DNA of 64,000 nt from Hahellaceae bacterium (GCA_016744695.1 JADGDV010000004.1:124001-188000), one strand, 5' to 3'. Positions 46,333 through 55,132 are shown, numbered from the stretch's first letter. Notes: a model not told the origin generated them from the sequence alone. A program made the numbers and translations.

Positions 46333-47871
46333 ATGAAAATTCGTTCTCAAATAGGTATGGTGCTGAACCTCGATAAGTGTATCGGTTGTCACACTTGCTC
46401 CATCACCTGTAAAAACGTATGGACTACGCGTGAAGGCATGGAATACGCATGGTTTAACAACGTAGAAAGTAAGCCAGGTATTGGTTTCCCTAAAGAATGG
46501 GAAAATCAGGATAAGTGGAATGGCGGCTGGAAGCGTAAAGCAGACGGTTCTATTCAGCTTCGTATTGGTGGTAAGTTCCGCGTATTAGCAAATATCTTTG
46601 CTAACCCTGATTTACCTCAAATTGATGACTATTACGAGCCATTTGATTTTGATTACCAGCATCTTCACACTGCCCCAATCAGTGAGCACCAGCCAGTGGC
46701 TCGTCCTCGTTCACTGATTACCGGTAAGCGTATGGAGAAGATTGAGTGGGGTCCTAACTGGGAAGAAATTCTTGGTACGGAGTTCGCTAAGCGTAGTAAA
46801 GATAAAAACTTCGATAACATGCAAAAAGAAATGTACGGCGAGTTCGAAAATACATTCATGATGTATTTACCTCGTTTGTGTGAGCATTGTCTTAACCCTG
46901 CATGTGTTGCTTCTTGTCCTTCTGGCGCAATCTACAAGCGTGAAGAAGACGGTATTGTTCTGATCGACCAGGACAAATGTCGTGGATGGCGCATGTGTGT
47001 AAGTGCGTGCCCCTACAAGAAGATTTATTACAACTGGAAGTCGGGTAAGTCTGAGAAGTGTATCTTCTGTTACCCACGTATCGAAGCCGGCATGCCAACT
47101 GTATGCTCTGAAACATGCGTAGGCCGTATTCGTTACTTAGGCGTACTGCTTTATGATGCAGATCGAATCAAAGAAGTCGCTGAAACGCCTTCTGAGACCG
47201 ATTTGTACGAGAAGCAGCTTGAGATTTTCCTTGATCCAAACGACCCAGCAATTATTGCTCAGGCACGTAAAGACGGAATCCCTGATTCAGTCATGGAATC
47301 TGCTCGTCAGTCACCTGTTTATAAAATGGCAGTAGACTGGAAAGTGGCTCTGCCATTACACCCTGAATACCGTACGCTTCCAATGGTATGGTACGTACCA
47401 CCATTGAGCCCAATTCAGTCAGCGGCTGAGTCAGGCAAGATGGGTATGGATGGTGTCATTCCTGATGTTGATTCATTGCGTATCCCTGTTAAGTACCTTG
47501 CTAACTTGCTTACAGCAGGTGACGAAAAACCTGTCGCTCTTGCACTTAAGCGTATGCTAGCAATGCGTTCTTACAAACGTTCGCAACAAATTGAAGGCAT
47601 TGAAGATCTTGCCGTACTGGAACAAGTAGGACTCACCAAGAAACAGGTCGAGTCAATGTATCGCTACATGGCAATAGCAAACTACGAAGACCGTTTTGTT
47701 ATTCCATCAGCGCACCGTGAAGATGCAATGGTTGAAGCATATGACGAGCGTGGCGGTTGTGGTTTCAGCTTTGGTAACGGTTGTTCTACAGGGTCTAGCG
47801 ACCTGAATATGTTTGGTGGCAAGAAAGCAAACCGAAGGGATATCATCGATACCGTGCAGGTATGGGAGTAA
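46333..47871 (+). CDS. narH: Respiratory nitrate reductase beta subunit
   Basis: Iron-sulfur subunit that passes electrons from NarI to NarG. 512 residues. Ferredoxin-type cysteine groups are clear: CIGCHTCSITC near the N terminus, CEHCLNPACVASCPSG, CRGWRMCVSACPYKK (where Trp replaces a cysteine, the normal [3Fe-4S] variant) and CIFCYPRIEAGMPTVCSETC. The narJ start lies four bases past the stop. Confidence 0.98.
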   Translation: MKIRSQIGMVLNLDKCIGCHTCSITCKNVWTTREGMEYAWFNNVESKPGIGFPKEWENQDKWNGGWKRKADGSIQLRIGGKFRVLANIFANPDLPQIDDYYEPFDFDYQHLHTAPISEHQPVARPRSLITGKRMEKIEWGPNWEEILGTEFAKRSKDKNFDNMQKEMYGEFENTFMMYLPRLCEHCLNPACVASCPSGAIYKREEDGIVLIDQDKCRGWRMCVSACPYKKIYYNWKSGKSEKCIFCYPRIEAGMPTVCSETCVGRIRYLGVLLYDADRIKEVAETPSETDLYEKQLEIFLDPNDPAIIAQARKDGIPDSVMESARQSPVYKMAVDWKVALPLHPEYRTLPMVWYVPPLSPIQSAAESGKMGMDGVIPDVDSLRIPVKYLANLLTAGDEKPVALALKRMLAMRSYKRSQQIEGIEDLAVLEQVGLTKKQVESMYRYMAIANYEDRFVIPSAHREDAMVEAYDERGGCGFSFGNGCSTGSSDLNMFGGKKANRRDIIDTVQVWE

Positions 47872-47875
47872 ACAA

Positions 47876-48625
47876 ATGAATATCCTAAAGGTTATTTCTG
47901 CCCTTATGAACTACCCATCACAAGAGCTTCAGCAAAATGCTGATGCCCTTGTGGCTGAAATTAAGCAGGCTAAAGAAATTCCGCCTGAATCTCGTGAGAA
48001 TCTGATTGCATTGGTTGATTCAACCTGCCGTCGAGACATCATGGACGTTCAAGAAGAATACGGCCAGCTATTTGACAAAGGTAGCTCATTATCTCTGTTA
48101 CTTTTTGAACATGTTCATGGCGATAGCCGTGAACGTGGTCAAGCAATGGTCGATCTGATGGCGCTTTACGAAGCCAACGGTTTCGATATTGCAGTAAGAG
48201 AGCTTCCTGACTTTATTCCGCTGTATCTTGAGTATCTTGCTCAACGACCAGACATAGAAGCCCGTGAAGGTTTGGCTGATGTAGGCCACATCTTTGGGGT
48301 GCTTGCTGCTCGTTTGCAAGAAAGGAAATACCCGCACTTCGCACTGTTTGAGGCACTGCTTATTATCTCTGGCGTAGAAATTAACGCCGAAGAGCTAAAA
48401 GAAGCCGCCGCCACTGAAACACGCGATGACTCAATGGAAGCAATGGATAAGATATGGGAAGAAGAACAGGTTACCTTTATGGCTAATCAGCAGTCTGGTG
48501 GAGATGGTAGCTCCTCAGGCTGTTCTGTTCCTTCACAAAATCCTACAAAAGCAAGAGAAGAACCAGCCGTTCCGCTTCACTGGGTCAGTAATGACCAGGC
48601 TATTGATGCCACACAGAAAAAATAG
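47876..48625 (+). CDS. narJ: Nitrate reductase molybdenum cofactor assembly chaperone
   Basis: System-specific chaperone that holds NarG during cofactor insertion; not part of the final enzyme. 249 residues from ATG 47876 (MNILKVISALMNYPSQEL); the upstream extension overlapping narH has no support. Family motifs YGQLFDKGSSLSLLLFEHVHG and LPDFIPLYLEYL are present. The C-terminal tail is longer and less ordered, with a Cys in SSGCSV. Confidence 0.95.
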   Translation: MNILKVISALMNYPSQELQQNADALVAEIKQAKEIPPESRENLIALVDSTCRRDIMDVQEEYGQLFDKGSSLSLLLFEHVHGDSRERGQAMVDLMALYEANGFDIAVRELPDFIPLYLEYLAQRPDIEAREGLADVGHIFGVLAARLQERKYPHFALFEALLIISGVEINAEELKEAAATETRDDSMEAMDKIWEEEQVTFMANQQSGGDGSSSGCSVPSQNPTKAREEPAVPLHWVSNDQAIDATQKK

Positions 48626-48677
48626 TGTGGCCAATATACAGAGCAAATGAAGCTGAGCAGCTAAACAGGAGCAATAC

Positions 48678-49361
48678 ATGTCTTACTTAAATATGTTGTT
48701 ATTTGGGATTTATCCCTTTATCGCTATCGCAGTATTCGTACTTGCTAGCTGGATCAGATTTGATCGTGAGCAATACACGTGGAAATCAGGTTCAAGCCAG
48801 TTGTTACGTAATAACTTGCGTTTACACAGTAACTTATTTCACATCGGTATCATCTTTGTATTGATGGGACACTTTGTGGGCTTGTTAACACCGCATGCGA
48901 TTTACCATAACTTCATCTCAACCGAAAACAAGCAAATGCTTGCCATGGTTTCAGGTGGTCTTTTTGGTACTATTTGTTTAATTGGCCTAGTTGGCTTACT
49001 TAAGCGTCGTATGACTGATCCACGCATCCGTGCGACCAGCAGCACTTCAGACATTCTTGTTCTTTGGGTGCTGCTGATTCAATTGGTATTGGGTCTGTTA
49101 ACTATCTTTGCTTCAACTCAGCACCTAGACGGATCAGTAATGGTTCTTTTAGGAACTTGGGCGCAAAGCATTGTTACATTCCAGATTGTTGAAGCAGCGA
49201 CAGCAATGGAAACCGTGGGTATTATTTACAAGCTTCACGTTTTCTTCGGTTTAACACTGTTGGTTATCTTCCCATTCACTCGTTTGGTTCACATTATTAG
49301 TGTTCCAGTGTGGTATTTGGGTCGTAACTTCCAGATTGTTCGCCAAAAGAACCACAGCTAA
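48678..49361 (+). CDS. narI: Respiratory nitrate reductase gamma subunit (cytochrome b)
   Basis: Membrane subunit that takes electrons from quinol through two b-type hemes. 227 residues, five transmembrane helices. Heme-ligand histidines are visible in LHSNLFHIGIIFVLMGHFVGL and in the last helices (IYKLHVFFGLTLLVIFPFTRLVHIIS). Start ATG 48678 follows AACAGGAGCAATAC. Closes the narGHJI core. Confidence 0.97.
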   Translation: MSYLNMLLFGIYPFIAIAVFVLASWIRFDREQYTWKSGSSQLLRNNLRLHSNLFHIGIIFVLMGHFVGLLTPHAIYHNFISTENKQMLAMVSGGLFGTICLIGLVGLLKRRMTDPRIRATSSTSDILVLWVLLIQLVLGLLTIFASTQHLDGSVMVLLGTWAQSIVTFQIVEAATAMETVGIIYKLHVFFGLTLLVIFPFTRLVHIISVPVWYLGRNFQIVRQKNHS

Positions 49362-49370
49362 TCTGATGTC

Positions 49371-49437
49371 TGTCATTCCCGCCACCCCAGGGTGCTCTCT
49401 ATTGCAGAGCAATTCACCTTGCCACGCGGGAATGACA
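49371..49437. repeat. Inverted repeat TGTCATTCCCGC...GCGGGAATGACA after narI
   Basis: A 12-base perfect arm at 49371–49382 is matched at 49426–49437. The GTCATTCCCGC/GCGGGAATGAC end is a common motif of bacterial REP- or MITE-like repeats. Between narI and the isomerase gene it may also act as a terminator: ATTTTATTTATTT follows. Only one copy is seen in this window. Confidence 0.6.
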
Positions 49438-49545
49438 ATTTTATTTATTTCATACTTTTTTAATAGGGTTTTGCCCCCATACATTTAGAATCTTATTAAA
49501 AAATCAGAATTTTATTAAAAACGTCTTTTCCCTTGAGGTAGCTAT

Positions 49546-50382
49546 ATGTCATCTTGTTCTTCTAATGTCCCACAAGCTGAAGCAAAACCAACGATTGATG
49601 TACCACCGATTACTGTAAATGGTGTACTTATTGCCCCTGAAAAAGTGGGGCAGGAAGCTCAAAACCATCCATCAGAAAGCCTTGATCAAGCCATCCAAAG
49701 AGCAGCAGAAGCACTGGTAATAAGAGAAGTTTTACTGCAAAAGACTAAGGAACTAGGCATTCTTGACCCTGCCCTTGATACTATAACGGATGCAGTTGAA
49801 GAAGCGGCTATAACCAAGTTGCTTGAGCAAGAGATAGAAACACCTAAAGCGAATGATGAAGCATGTAAAATTTATTTTGAAGCCAATCAAGACAAGTTTC
49901 ACACCCCTCACCTCGTTGAAGCGACTCACATTCTACTAGACTCTGCCCCTGATGATTTTGAACGACGTGACAGAAATAAAGTGTTGGCAGAAGAGCTTAT
50001 TGAAATATTAAAAAGCAATCCGAATAAGTTCCCCGATTTAGCACAGCAGTATTCTGCCTGCCCTTCTAAGGAAGTTGCTGGTAGCCTAGGTCAAATAACC
50101 AAAGGCACGACCGTTCCGGAGTTCGAAAAGCGTCTATTTTCATTACCTGAAGGTCTTTGTGAAGAGCCTATTACGTCTCGCTACGGACATCATATTGTAC
50201 GCATAGATCACTGTACAGAGTGTGAGCCGCTACCTTATGAAGCCGTACGCATAAAAATAGAAAATTACCTTAATCACCAAGTTTATACACGTGCCGTGAG
50301 TCAATATATCAAGATTCTTGTTGGTGAAGCAAAAATTGACGGCATCGACATGGGTGTTGAGTCAACACCCTTAGTTCAGTAA
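49546..50382 (+). CDS. Parvulin-type peptidyl-prolyl isomerase of the nar cluster
   Basis: 278 residues. A helical N-terminal part (60–130) is followed by one rotamase (parvulin, PF00639) domain: VEATHILLDS, LAQQYSACPSKEVAGSLGQI, GTTVPEFEKRLFSLPEG and YGHHIVRID. No signal peptide, so it works in the cytoplasm. An isomerase gene of this type also follows narGHJI in Pseudomonas; assistance in nitrate reductase folding is the likely role. Start ATG 49546 follows TTGAGG. Confidence 0.88.
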   Translation: MSSCSSNVPQAEAKPTIDVPPITVNGVLIAPEKVGQEAQNHPSESLDQAIQRAAEALVIREVLLQKTKELGILDPALDTITDAVEEAAITKLLEQEIETPKANDEACKIYFEANQDKFHTPHLVEATHILLDSAPDDFERRDRNKVLAEELIEILKSNPNKFPDLAQQYSACPSKEVAGSLGQITKGTTVPEFEKRLFSLPEGLCEEPITSRYGHHIVRIDHCTECEPLPYEAVRIKIENYLNHQVYTRAVSQYIKILVGEAKIDGIDMGVESTPLVQ

Positions 50383-50411
50383 GCACTAATCATTACCTTG
50401 AGAATAATCAC

Positions 50412-50870
50412 ATGACAAAAAATAACACGCTTGAATATACTAACGAAACGCTCTACGACATTCTCGATAATGTTAAAACCATTGCTTTAGTCGGCGCCAG
50501 CCCAAAGCCAGAAAGATCAAGCTATGAGGTGATGGAATTCTTGCAGCAACACGGTTACAGAATCATTCCTGTAAACCCCGTTATTGCAGGGCAAACTTTA
50601 CTAGGCGAAACCGTTTACGCATCACTAAATGATATTCCCGATGCTTTTGACATGGTTGAAATCTTCAGAAATTCTGAAGCAGCAGGAGAGATCACTAAAG
50701 AAGCGCTTTCTCTCGAGCCAGAACGACAGCCTAAAGTCATCTGGATGCAGCTTGAAGTTATAAACCAGGAAGCAGCTACATTAGCTGAATCCAAAGGCAT
50801 AAAAGTCATTATGGATCGGTGCCCAAAACAGGTAACCGAAAAGCGATTAGTCGCAGAGACAAAGGAGTAA
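50412..50870 (+). CDS. CoA-binding (YccU-like) protein
   Basis: 152 residues of Rossmann-type CoA-binding fold (CoA_binding_2): TIALVGASPKPERSSYEVME, the NPVIAGQTLLGE turn, DMVEIFRN and a final IKVIMDRCPK. Proteins of this family bind CoA; no reaction is established. It is the second gene of a short run of small genes between nar and nas. Its last codons contain the AAGGAG used by the next gene. Confidence 0.85.
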   Translation: MTKNNTLEYTNETLYDILDNVKTIALVGASPKPERSSYEVMEFLQQHGYRIIPVNPVIAGQTLLGETVYASLNDIPDAFDMVEIFRNSEAAGEITKEALSLEPERQPKVIWMQLEVINQEAATLAESKGIKVIMDRCPKQVTEKRLVAETKE

Positions 50871-50875
50871 CGAAC

Positions 50876-51280
50876 ATTAATATTACATGCTACGACGACT
50901 TAATAACTGTCGCAAAACAACAACCAGAACCACAGCGTCTACTCTTTGTTTTTGCAAAAACAGAGCTTCCTGAAGATTGCAGCCAAGAAGAAATTAAACG
51001 CTTTAATGCGGGTGAAGGTGGTGCTATTACACCCGTTATGTGTGTTGATAAAGCCCTTGATGAGTTAAGTGATTTTAAAGCACTTTTTAACGAATCTCAG
51101 CAAATGGGCGCTGAATGGCAGATGGTACTTGTTGCTGCCATGTCTGGCAGAGGCGGAATAATGCCAACACCTGAAGAAGCAGATCAACCATTACAAATGA
51201 TGGTTGAATCCATTAAAGGTGGAACGATTGCCAGCTTTTTAGCGTTTGACCGTGAAGGTATTCCCGTTCACTTTGAGTAA
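50876..51280 (+). CDS. Conserved small protein, probably started at a rare ATT codon
   Basis: 134 residues if started at ATT 50876. AAGGAG stands 8 bases before this codon, and the protein then begins (I/M)NITCYDDL, which is where relatives I recall begin (MNI...DDLL..A..QPEPQRLLFVFA). No ATG, GTG or TTG exists near this point in frame; the only alternative is GTG 50819, 19 codons upstream inside the CoA-binding gene, with no ribosome site. Further conserved parts: GEGGAITPVMCVDKALDEL and VLVAAMSGRGG. Relatives are sometimes labelled ribonucleotide-reductase-like, without evidence. Function unknown. Confidence 0.75.
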   Translation: MNITCYDDLITVAKQQPEPQRLLFVFAKTELPEDCSQEEIKRFNAGEGGAITPVMCVDKALDELSDFKALFNESQQMGAEWQMVLVAAMSGRGGIMPTPEEADQPLQMMVESIKGGTIASFLAFDREGIPVHFE

Positions 51281-51309
51281 CAAGAACTGATAACAAATGG
51301 AATTTATCT

Positions 51310-51696
51310 GTGTCCAAAGCACCCCAAACCAATAAAGACTGGCTAAAAGAGATATCCGCAGCCCTTGAAGCGGCTTGGCTCGTCATTAAAGAAAATGAAG
51401 AAGAAGCGGAAGGCGAGAGTGATTTAAGCGAACGCCTTTTTGTGGCAGCCCCCGTGCTGGCAATGAAACATCGCAATATTGATTTCAAAAAAAGAAATGA
51501 TGTAGTCCCTTCTGTTTTTACCAGTATCTCAGCGATGCTTGAAGATCACCCTGAGTTAAAAATAAGAAGTAACCGTGTGTTTGTTCATGCTTATTTAGAT
51601 ACTCACCTTTATCTGAAGTTACTTAAAAAATCTAAGTGTGAAGGTATTCTGGATTACCTAGAAACAAAACAAATAATAGAACCAAGAATGTCCTGA
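51310..51696 (+). CDS. Small acidic protein of unknown function
   Basis: 128 residues, start GTG 51310 (MSKAPQTNKDWLKEI). All-helical in appearance, with an acidic stretch (ENEEEAEGESDLSERLF), then NRVFVHAYLDTHLYLKLLKKS and a basic/hydrophobic end. No membrane segment or signal peptide, one cysteine. It ends the run isomerase–CoA-binding–ATT-start protein–this gene and is likely co-transcribed. I do not recognise a family. Confidence 0.6.
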   Translation: MSKAPQTNKDWLKEISAALEAAWLVIKENEEEAEGESDLSERLFVAAPVLAMKHRNIDFKKRNDVVPSVFTSISAMLEDHPELKIRSNRVFVHAYLDTHLYLKLLKKSKCEGILDYLETKQIIEPRMS

Positions 51697-51822
51697 AAAC
51701 AAGCACTACAAAGCACATAATGTGATAATAAGGTGCACTGCGCTCGGTTATAATCCAATGAGCTATATGTAACTCCCCCCCTCACCGACACTTACTGCCA
51801 AGCCCTCCTCACTGCATAAACA

Positions 51823-51838
51823 TGGCGTTAATCTTGCT
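51823..51838 (+). promoter_or_regulatory. Sigma-54-like promoter of nasA
   Basis: TGGCGTTAATCTTGCT keeps TGGC, the GG and GC doublets 12 bases apart, and a full TTGCT at -12. It is a better match than the nirB element and lies about 93 bp before the start codon. No clear GCAC-N7-GTGC pair was found upstream, only half sites (for example GGTGCAC near 51732). Confidence 0.6.
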
Positions 51839-51930
51839 ATGTTTTTATATTAAACGCTGGCTTAAGATGTTGGGTCGAGACATCATCGATTTGGTCAGAT
51901 ATAAAACGAGCCACAAAAAAGGCACTTATA

Positions 51931-54597
51931 ATGAAAAAAGCCATCCGTACAACTTGTGCATATTGTGGCGTTGGCTGTGGCATTGAAGCAACGCTCATTG
52001 ATGCCGATCAGCGATTAATATCGGTAGCGGGGGATAAAAATCACCCATCAAATCTTGGCAAACTCTGCTCAAAAGGCACGGCGCTAGCTGACACTCTCAC
52101 CCTGAAAGAGCGCCTACTCGACCCAGAGGTGAATGGTGAAAAAATTAGTTGGGATGAAGCTCTCACGACCATTTCAGATAAATTCAAAACCATCATTGCT
52201 GAGCATGGTCCAGACTCGGTCGCTTTTTACTTATCAGGCCAACTACTCACAGAAGACTACTACGTTGCCAATAAATTAATGAAAGGGTTCATCGGCTCCG
52301 CAAATGTCGATACTAATTCCCGGCTCTGTATGTCTTCACCGACAACCGCTCAAAAGCGCGCTTTTGGTGCTGATGCAGTACCAGGTTGTTACGATGACCT
52401 TGAGCAAGCTGAATTAATTGTTCTCACCGGCAGCAATACCGCATGGTGTCACCCCATTGTTTACCAGCGCATTAAGCACGCAAAAGAAAATAACCCGAAC
52501 ATTAAAGTGGTTGTTATTGACCCCAGAAAAACCGACACCTGTGCCATTGCTGATCTTCATTTACCCATTCAGTCAGGTACCGATGCCTATCTATTTAATG
52601 GCTTGCTTGCCAATTTGGCACATCAGGGAACTCTGGATTTCAACTATTTGGAACAACATACCCAAGGCTTTGGCGATGCGATAAAACAAGCCAAACTAAC
52701 AACGGGAAGTATCCCGGAAGTAGCCGCCCAATGTAAACTCAGCGAAGCCGATGTTTCACTTTTTTATCAATGGTTTAGTCAAACAGAAAAAACGGTTACC
52801 GCTTATTCACAGGGCATTAATCAGTCAATATCCGGCACTGACAAAGTTAACGCAATCATCAACTGTCATTTAGCTACCGGCCGTATTGGCAAACCAGGCA
52901 CCGGGCCATTTTCACTAACAGGCCAACCCAATGCAATGGGCGGGCGAGAAGTAGGCGGTCTAGCCAATCAACTGGCTGCCCACATGGACTTTGATGATGA
53001 CAGTATCGACCGTGTAAGCCGCTTCTGGAATAGCCCGAATATTGCCACAAAACCAGGGCAAAAAGCCGTTGATATGTTCAATGAGATTGAACAAGGGAAG
53101 ATTAAAGCCGTCTGGATTATAGCAACCAGCCCGGTAGATAGTCTGCCTAATGCTAACCATGTTAAAAAAGCACTCAAAAAATGTGATTTTGTTGTTGTTT
53201 CAGACTGTACTCGCCACACAGACACAACCGAATATGCTGACATTAGTCTGCCAGCACTAGGATGGGGGGAAAAGGATGGAACTGTGACCAACTCAGAGCG
53301 CCGTATCTCTCGCCAAAGAGCACTGCTTCCGGCCCCCGGAAACGCAAAAGCAGACTGGTGGATTATCACTCAGGTAGCACGTTATATGGGTTTTGAGGAG
53401 GCTTTCAGATTCGAGTCATCTCACGATATATTCCAAGAGCATGCACAACTATCCGCCTTCGAGAACACCAAAAACCAACGATTCAGAAACTTCAACCTTG
53501 AAGCATTGGCTCACCTAAGTCACCAGCAATATGACAATCTTACCCCCGTACAATGGCCCATTACCCAAGAAAATCCAAACGGCACAGTCAGACTATTTCA
53601 AGACGGTAAGTTCTTTACACCAACAGGTAAGGCAAACATAGTATCAATTACCCCAAGGCCACCCGCCAACGCCACCAATAAACACTACCCTCTTATTTTA
53701 AATACCGGCCGTATCCGTGACCAATGGCACACCATGAGCCGCACGTCCCTAGCACCACAATTAAACAACCACAAAGCAGAACCTTTTATCGAAATTCACC
53801 CAAATGAAGCGCGACAGTTTGGTATTGAAGATGAAGCATTGGTGGTTATAGAAAGTGAATATGGCAAAATGATTGCCCGCTCAGAAATCACCGCATCACA
53901 GAAACCAGGGCATATATTTGTGCCTATGCACTGGACCGAACAGCTCAGCTCACAAGGCCGGGTCGGTGCGTTAGTTAACCCTGTTACCGACCCCCTTTCA
54001 GGGCAACCTGAGAGCAAGCATACGCCAGTCAAAATACGTCCTTACAAACCCTCTTGGTATGGCTTTTTATTGTCACGCAGGGAGTTAAAAATAGAAGGCA
54101 TAGACTACGTTGTTAAAATTCGAGGCCAAAAATTCTTCCGCTACGAAATAGCGACTGAGACAATGATAGATGACCTGCCTAAGTGGGCTAGAGCACTACT
54201 ATGTGACAATAAAAAAGAAGAATCCGAGTGGATGGAATATGCCGATATTAAACAACACAAATATAGAGGTGCTCGCTTTTTGGGTAACCACCTGGAAAGT
54301 AGCCTGTTTATCACGCAGAAGCTAGACCTACCTACACGAGGATGGCTAGCCGAGTTATTTAATAAACAGGAGATCGATCACTCGGAGAGAATGGCGCTAT
54401 TATCAGGAATGCCGCCTTCAGGGCAAGTAGATAGAGGAAAAATCATTTGCGCCTGCTATGGTGTCGGCGAAAATACGATTCGTCAGTCAATTAAAGAGAA
54501 AGGCTTATCAAGTGTTGCAGCCGTCGGAGAGTGCTTAAGTGCCGGTACAAATTGTGGTTCATGTATACCTGAAATAGAGAAAATACTAAAAGGTTAA
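51931..54597 (+). CDS. nasA: Assimilatory nitrate reductase, catalytic subunit
   Basis: Cytoplasmic Mo-bisMGD enzyme reducing nitrate to nitrite for NirBD. 888 residues. N-terminal [4Fe-4S] ligands Cys9, Cys12, Cys16 and Cys46 (CAYCGVGCG, LCSKG), molybdopterin oxidoreductase core, molydopterin-dinucleotide-binding domain near the C-terminal third (LNTGRIRDQWHTMSRT), and a C-terminal BFD-like [2Fe-2S] segment (CACYGVGENT, CGSCIPEI). The extra cluster suggests direct electron input from an NAD(P)H reductase or ferredoxin; no nasB-like gene lies next to it. Confidence 0.95.
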   Translation: MKKAIRTTCAYCGVGCGIEATLIDADQRLISVAGDKNHPSNLGKLCSKGTALADTLTLKERLLDPEVNGEKISWDEALTTISDKFKTIIAEHGPDSVAFYLSGQLLTEDYYVANKLMKGFIGSANVDTNSRLCMSSPTTAQKRAFGADAVPGCYDDLEQAELIVLTGSNTAWCHPIVYQRIKHAKENNPNIKVVVIDPRKTDTCAIADLHLPIQSGTDAYLFNGLLANLAHQGTLDFNYLEQHTQGFGDAIKQAKLTTGSIPEVAAQCKLSEADVSLFYQWFSQTEKTVTAYSQGINQSISGTDKVNAIINCHLATGRIGKPGTGPFSLTGQPNAMGGREVGGLANQLAAHMDFDDDSIDRVSRFWNSPNIATKPGQKAVDMFNEIEQGKIKAVWIIATSPVDSLPNANHVKKALKKCDFVVVSDCTRHTDTTEYADISLPALGWGEKDGTVTNSERRISRQRALLPAPGNAKADWWIITQVARYMGFEEAFRFESSHDIFQEHAQLSAFENTKNQRFRNFNLEALAHLSHQQYDNLTPVQWPITQENPNGTVRLFQDGKFFTPTGKANIVSITPRPPANATNKHYPLILNTGRIRDQWHTMSRTSLAPQLNNHKAEPFIEIHPNEARQFGIEDEALVVIESEYGKMIARSEITASQKPGHIFVPMHWTEQLSSQGRVGALVNPVTDPLSGQPESKHTPVKIRPYKPSWYGFLLSRRELKIEGIDYVVKIRGQKFFRYEIATETMIDDLPKWARALLCDNKKEESEWMEYADIKQHKYRGARFLGNHLESSLFITQKLDLPTRGWLAELFNKQEIDHSERMALLSGMPPSGQVDRGKIICACYGVGENTIRQSIKEKGLSSVAAVGECLSAGTNCGSCIPEIEKILKG

Positions 54598-54627
54598 CCA
54601 AAGCCTTTTAAGTTGACTCAGATCCAA

Positions 54628-54652
54628 TGTTGACCTGATTATCAGGTCAACA
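54628..54652. promoter_or_regulatory. Operator-like perfect palindrome
   Basis: TGTTGACCTGAT and ATCAGGTCAACA form a 12-base perfect inverted repeat around a single T. No T tract follows, so it is not a normal terminator. A TATACT at 54667–54672 lies close enough that the right arm would overlap its -35 region, the place for a repressor. It stands between nasA and the next small gene. Confidence 0.6.
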
Positions 54653-54710
54653 ACAAGCATACAAGGTATACTTTAAAGACGATTTGAGACAAACACTGAG
54701 AGAATTAATA

Positions 54711-55085
54711 TTGGATAAGTCACTCTATTTTTACCGCGCAGCCATTTACAGTACAAAAAATCAGGAAGTTACCTTGGTTGATCTTCAAAACCCAGAGGCC
54801 TCTCCGGCTCTTGAACCATGGTTAGGTATGGTTGTTTCGCTGGCAGATGGGCAGCATACGCTTGAAGAACTGTTCGCATATATTGCAGGGCAATATGGAA
54901 ATAATAAGCCCGAAGGGTTTGATAAAACACTTGAATCAGTATTAGAGCGGCTGGTAGATACTGATGCTATTCGATACTCTGAAAAACCTGTTGAACTACC
55001 CTACTACCTAACTATTCCTTACGAACAACAAGACCTTGAGAAAACTAAGAAGCTAATGCTGGAAGATGGGCACTTGAAGCATTAA
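54711..55085 (+). CDS. Small PqqD/RRE-like protein
   Basis: About 124 residues if started at TTG 54711 (preceded by GAGAGAATTAATA); another TTG at 54684 is almost on the predicted RNA start. The middle matches the PqqD-like pattern of a short winged-helix fold: strand EVTLVDLQNP, then VVSLADGQHTLEELFAYIAG, then FDKTLESVLERLVDTDAIRYSE. PqqD-like domains bind peptide substrates of modifying enzymes, but no radical-SAM or peptide gene is near. The assignment is by pattern only; an unrelated family is possible. Confidence 0.55.
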   Translation: MDKSLYFYRAAIYSTKNQEVTLVDLQNPEASPALEPWLGMVVSLADGQHTLEELFAYIAGQYGNNKPEGFDKTLESVLERLVDTDAIRYSEKPVELPYYLTIPYEQQDLEKTKKLMLEDGHLKH

Positions 55086-55092
55086 AAACACA

Positions 55093-55112
55093 GTGCGCAC
55101 GGCACACCCTGC
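55093..55112. repeat. REP-like palindrome, family 2
   Basis: GTGCGCACGGCACACCCTGC, a copy of the unit at 12959 and 34136. It stands 8 bases after the stop codon of the PqqD-like gene, between that gene and the convergent trxA. Confidence 0.65.
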
Positions 55113-55132
55113 AAAATAAAAACCTTAAAACG

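Noticed and set aside
50819..50875. GTG 50819 as start of the conserved small protein
   Set aside because: It adds 19 codons read out of frame from the CoA-binding gene, has no ribosome site, and relatives begin at the position of the ATT.
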